A stretch of DNA of 64,000 nucleotides from Fibrobacterota bacterium (GTDB taxonomy: Bacteria > Fibrobacterota > Chitinivibrionia > Chitinivibrionales > FEN-1185), in NCBI GenBank assembly GCA_003165595.1, contig PLWQ01000009.1:222244-286243 (forward strand), read 5' to 3'. The position numbers and the translations under genes are program-made. Shown here in pieces: positions 60,938 to 64,000 of this stretch. Below the pieces are notes generated by a model. That model did not search any database and was not told the origin of the DNA. It saw only the letters and a program-made list of their open reading frames with translations. Each line of letters starts with the position of its first letter. Within the stretch, counting starts at the first letter, position 1.

Positions 60938-63900
60938 CTAGCGCACGATTATCAGCTTTCCCTTTGTCAACGCACTTCCGTTTGCGTCGGTTATAACGTA
61001 GAAATACAGCCCCGACGCCACAAACTCACCCCGCTGGTTGCGCGTGTCCCATTTCCACATCGGCTTCAGGTTCGGATCGTTTTCCGTAAAATGGATCGAA
61101 ACCCCCGCCTGCTGCGAATTGTAAATGGGATTGCCGCTCGTGCCCAGAATCTTGACGACCACATCCGTCACGCCTTTGCGCAGCGAATGCAGGTTGGTAA
61201 ACCAGATTCCGCACGGATCGGTGGCGGGGTTGCTGCAATGGCGAGGATCGAGGCCGGGTTTGTACGGATTGGGAAACGTATAGAAACCTATGTTCTTCGT
61301 AAGAAAATACCAGCTGCGTTTTGCAAACGCCTGGGAGGAATCGGCCGGCGGCAGGTGCCACGCGGTATCGTATTGGAAATTCGTTGGAAATCCTCTGAAG
61401 AAGCAGTGAATGCTGTCATTCGAAAAGAAAAGCGCCTTCGGCCGGAGAACTACGCGCATACTATCGGCCGAAACCACGATATCCTTGAACGACAAAAGCG
61501 AATCGGCAGTAAACGACGACGTAAGGCCAAAACTCCTGTTGCGGCCGCTTGTGTCCGGGTCGAACGTGCCGGAGTACAGCGGTTGCGAAAACGTCAGTGT
61601 TATCTTGGGCACAACGGACGAGGACGAGTTGCTGTCCGGGTCCACCGCCGCAAGGCGGATATCGTGTACCGCAAACACCCACTGCACACGGTCGTTCGTG
61701 GACACCAATTGCTTCCTGGAAAGATCGATGGAATAGCGCGCAGAGTCCCTGGTGTCGAGTCCTTTGAACAGGCAGAGCGCGCTGTCACCGTAGAATAACC
61801 GTCGTGACGGGTAAAAGAAAATCGTTGTACGAAAGACGCGTATCGAATCGAAAGACACTTGAGCGGCGCCGCCGAATTTGGTGGTTACGAGAAGCGTTGC
61901 ATTGTTTCTTCGGGACGTGTCGACGGTCGACAGCGGCACCGTATCGGAAAACATTACCGCTATGGCGCTCCTGGCCGGCACACCCGAAGCGCCCGGTGCG
62001 GGCGAAACGCCGGTATGCATGATAGTACGGATAACAAACGTCCATTGTTTGTCGTCCTGCGTCGATGAGGTGTCGAACAGCGACACGGGAATGCCGTTTC
62101 CGCTGTTGTCAACAGGGTATCCCAGGCTGTCAAGCGCCCCCCATGCCGCCCTGTAGTAGCAGGTGACGGTGTCGCCGTAGAAGAACTGTTTGAGCGGCAC
62201 GAATGTCGCCTGGCTGTCGGTGACGGTCACGCTCTTGAAATTCACCTGCGCAGCGCCTCCGTATGCCGAGTGCACAATGAGGCACCGGTTGCCCGCGGTG
62301 CGGCTGTCGATGCTTCCCGCCAGCGGAGCGCTCGAAAACGTGAGCACGATGGGCGTGAGCGAAGATATCCCGGTATCATTTGACTTGGGCGAAACCGACG
62401 CAATGGAGAACTTGACGCTGTCCACGCGCAGCGGGATCATGGTGTCGGCGCCGGCGACCTTTGTGAAATTCCTGTGTACGTCGAGGTTGTTGGGACCGTG
62501 CGGCGTTGTGGCCTGATCGGTGAGAATCGACGACAAAAACAGCCTGATTGAATCGCCAGGAATAAAGAAACCCGGCAAGGGCTTGATGCCGAAATAGGTA
62601 CTTTGCGCAGAATAGTTGGGGCTGAGTTCAAGCACACTGTCGCCGCTTTTCCATGTCCGGTCGAACAGGATGGGAGACGGGGAGCCCGACCGTATCGAGT
62701 CGAAAACGCTGTATGCTCTGATCGCGTTCTTCGCGCTTCCCGTGTCCATGGGCTCGGAAAAGCTGATCGCAATTTTTGCCCCCGGCGGAAACACATACGC
62801 TTTCTTTGCAAAAGCGGTTTTCTTGGCAAGCCAATAGGGCTTGTTTGCCGGAAAATCGAGACTGATGGACGCTATCCTCGGCAGCTGGTTGTATTCAAGG
62901 TTGACAGGCACCGTGTCCGACGGATGGCTTCCATCGCTTGTAAAGAACATCAGGGTGTCGTGAACAACGCCGTCTCCCGAAAGAACGCCTGTGGAAACGA
63001 TCGCCAATATCGTGGCGGTTTGTCCGGGCGCAATCGCAAGCGTGTCGATCTTCCCGGTCCTGAGCGAATCATACACAACGGTCCCGCTCTTCAACGGAAC
63101 CGCTACGCGAAGCCACGCGGAGGCGGAGCCGCTGAACCGCAGCGAAGTGAGCAGCAGCGTGTCGTTGCCGGTATTTACAAGCGGTATGGGAACCGAGTCG
63201 GTCTTCACAGGGCCAACGACAAGTGAAATGCTGTCGCGCAGAAAGTTCTTTGCAAGCGTATAAGCCTTGTTTGCGCCGGTGTCCAGCGCCAGCCACGGAC
63301 TTTTGAGAAACAGGCGTAACGAATCGGAAGCGCCGAACGAATCGGTTACCTTGATGCGCATAACCGAGTCGGCGCGTAGCGGAGCAAAGGTGTAGACTGC
63401 CGCCGCCTGCGATGTGTCCTTTGAGGCATAGGTGAACCGGAACGCAAGCCGGTCCCAGTACGCCACGTCGGAATCGCTGGCGTTGACCGCCAGCGACAGG
63501 GAAACGCCGATGGCAACGGCCAGCGTGTCGCCGGCATGCAGAGTCTTCGCCCCGCTTGTCACGGAGAGAATATGAGGAGCGTGATTGGTGCGCACGTATA
63601 CATATCGGATCACCGTGGTGTCCGGATCGGAAAGAGAGATCGCAACGGTGTCGCCCATTGGTCTTGCCCGGGAGCCGCGAAACACAAAATGCGCGGTTCC
63701 TGTCTGCGCGGCCGAATCTTCGCGGGACCCGTTGACCTTTACAACGGCGCGGTACCCGGGGTCATTTGTGTCCTTCGGGGTATACGCGATGTCGATGGAA
63801 TCGGTCTCCGTGATGTTGCACGACTTTGCCGACGCAACGGCAAACGTGTCGGTCTTTCCGTCCCTGTTGGTGTCGGTGGCGGCAGTCACGCGGAGCTGCG

Positions 63901-64000
63901 GAATCGAATTGCGGGTATGGAGGGCAAAACTCTGCGGGGCGGCATTCCATCCGCCTTTGTCACGGCAGGATAACACCAGGGTAATTGTCGTATCGGAACG
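60938..64000 (-). CDS. Large surface protein with Ig-like domains and a FlgD-like C-terminal domain (5' end outside window)
   Basis: More than 1012 residues; the frame is open to the window edge and continues a beta-strand (SDTTITLVLS), so the N terminus is missing. Domains seen: an Ig-like pair (VYVRTNHAPHILSV), a choice-of-anchor-type region with TGNDTLLLTSLRFSG and a 'FFTSDGSHPSDTVPVNL' end, three SbsA-type Ig domains (SVSPKSNDTGISSLTPIVLTFS, GVSPAPGASGVPARSAIAVMFSD, AVDPDSNSSSSVVPKITLTFSQ), and a C-terminal FlgD-like module (FPNPYKPG...WKWDTRNQRGEFVASGLYFYVI) of the kind found at the end of secreted proteins. Probably secreted and cell-surface bound. Confidence 0.75.
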   Translation of the reverse strand, partial: RSDTTITLVLSCRDKGGWNAAPQSFALHTRNSIPQLRVTAATDTNRDGKTDTFAVASAKSCNITETDSIDIAYTPKDTNDPGYRAVVKVNGSREDSAAQTGTAHFVFRGSRARPMGDTVAISLSDPDTTVIRYVYVRTNHAPHILSVTSGAKTLHAGDTLAVAIGVSLSLAVNASDSDVAYWDRLAFRFTYASKDTSQAAAVYTFAPLRADSVMRIKVTDSFGASDSLRLFLKSPWLALDTGANKAYTLAKNFLRDSISLVVGPVKTDSVPIPLVNTGNDTLLLTSLRFSGSASAWLRVAVPLKSGTVVYDSLRTGKIDTLAIAPGQTATILAIVSTGVLSGDGVVHDTLMFFTSDGSHPSDTVPVNLEYNQLPRIASISLDFPANKPYWLAKKTAFAKKAYVFPPGAKIAISFSEPMDTGSAKNAIRAYSVFDSIRSGSPSPILFDRTWKSGDSVLELSPNYSAQSTYFGIKPLPGFFIPGDSIRLFLSSILTDQATTPHGPNNLDVHRNFTKVAGADTMIPLRVDSVKFSIASVSPKSNDTGISSLTPIVLTFSSAPLAGSIDSRTAGNRCLIVHSAYGGAAQVNFKSVTVTDSQATFVPLKQFFYGDTVTCYYRAAWGALDSLGYPVDNSGNGIPVSLFDTSSTQDDKQWTFVIRTIMHTGVSPAPGASGVPARSAIAVMFSDTVPLSTVDTSRRNNATLLVTTKFGGAAQVSFDSIRVFRTTIFFYPSRRLFYGDSALCLFKGLDTRDSARYSIDLSRKQLVSTNDRVQWVFAVHDIRLAAVDPDSNSSSSVVPKITLTFSQPLYSGTFDPDTSGRNRSFGLTSSFTADSLLSFKDIVVSADSMRVVLRPKALFFSNDSIHCFFRGFPTNFQYDTAWHLPPADSSQAFAKRSWYFLTKNIGFYTFPNPYKPGLDPRHCSNPATDPCGIWFTNLHSLRKGVTDVVVKILGTSGNPIYNSQQAGVSIHFTENDPNLKPMWKWDTRNQRGEFVASGLYFYVITDANGSALTKGKLIIVR

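Overview
The window looks like a chromosomal stretch of a motile, Gram-negative (diderm) bacterium. Pointers to this are lipoprotein signal peptides, an outer-membrane BamE-like domain, secreted Ig-repeat proteins and a complete type III flagellar export set. The mix of very long Asp/Thr/Ser/Val-rich Ig-like lipoproteins, a FliY-type switch protein, the 'flagellar operon protein' family, EGF-like Cys-rich membrane proteins and a FlgD-like C-terminal domain on a secreted protein resembles Fibrobacterota (Chitinispirillia-like) genomes. That placement is inference; no rRNA or other decisive phylogenetic marker lies in the window.

Layout. (1) 0.2-2.9 kb, minus: an acyl carrier protein, a stand-alone adenylate-forming enzyme and an SRPBCC/PilZ-like protein. 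(2) 3-4.7 kb: divergent receiver-histidine kinase and STAS protein with back-to-back sigma70-type promoters. (3) 4.8-28.3 kb, minus: one long flagellar run read from 28.3 kb downwards (motE-like, fliK, flgD, flagellar operon protein, flgE, then flbD, fliL, fliM, fliY, fliO, fliP, fliQ, fliR, flhB, a 1025-residue Ig-repeat lipoprotein, flhA, flhF, flhG, a membrane protein, fliA, a small protein, an HDOD protein and an SH3/BamE-like lipoprotein-size protein). A near-perfect sigma54 promoter precedes it, and an internal hairpin plus sigma70-type promoter separates flgE from flbD. motA and motB are absent. (4) 28.6-29.9 kb, plus: CheY-like regulator and HD-GYP phosphodiesterase. (5) 30-38.8 kb: DNA-damage tolerance block: dinB (plus) and, on minus, lexA, dnaE2, an imuB-like inactive Y-family polymerase and a DUF72 protein. 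Long related repeat elements sit in front of each of the last three genes. (6) 39-43.3 kb: small genes (Lys-rich secreted protein, a protein with a candidate FliA promoter, zinc-ribbon proteins, DUF3795, a ClpP-fold protease, a Spy-like protein). (7) 43.8-52.7 kb, plus: MMPL transporter, two acetyltransferase-fold proteins and three radical SAM enzymes, surrounded and interspersed by inverted-repeat elements. This is the best candidate for an undescribed pathway. (8) 52.9-64 kb, minus: secreted proteins, tRNA-Ala(GGC), glnS, gltX, a TPR protein and two exported proteins, the last cut by the window edge.

How it fits together: the export gate (FlhA/FlhB/FliOPQR), C-ring (FliM/FliY), hook parts (FlgD/FlgE/FliK), placement factors (FlhF/FlhG) and the class-switching sigma factor (FliA) form a single coordinated assembly programme. 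The candidate FliA promoter near 40.1 kb suggests at least one late target here. The lexA block forms a mutagenic translesion module without imuA. No transposase, integrase, CRISPR array or rRNA was seen.
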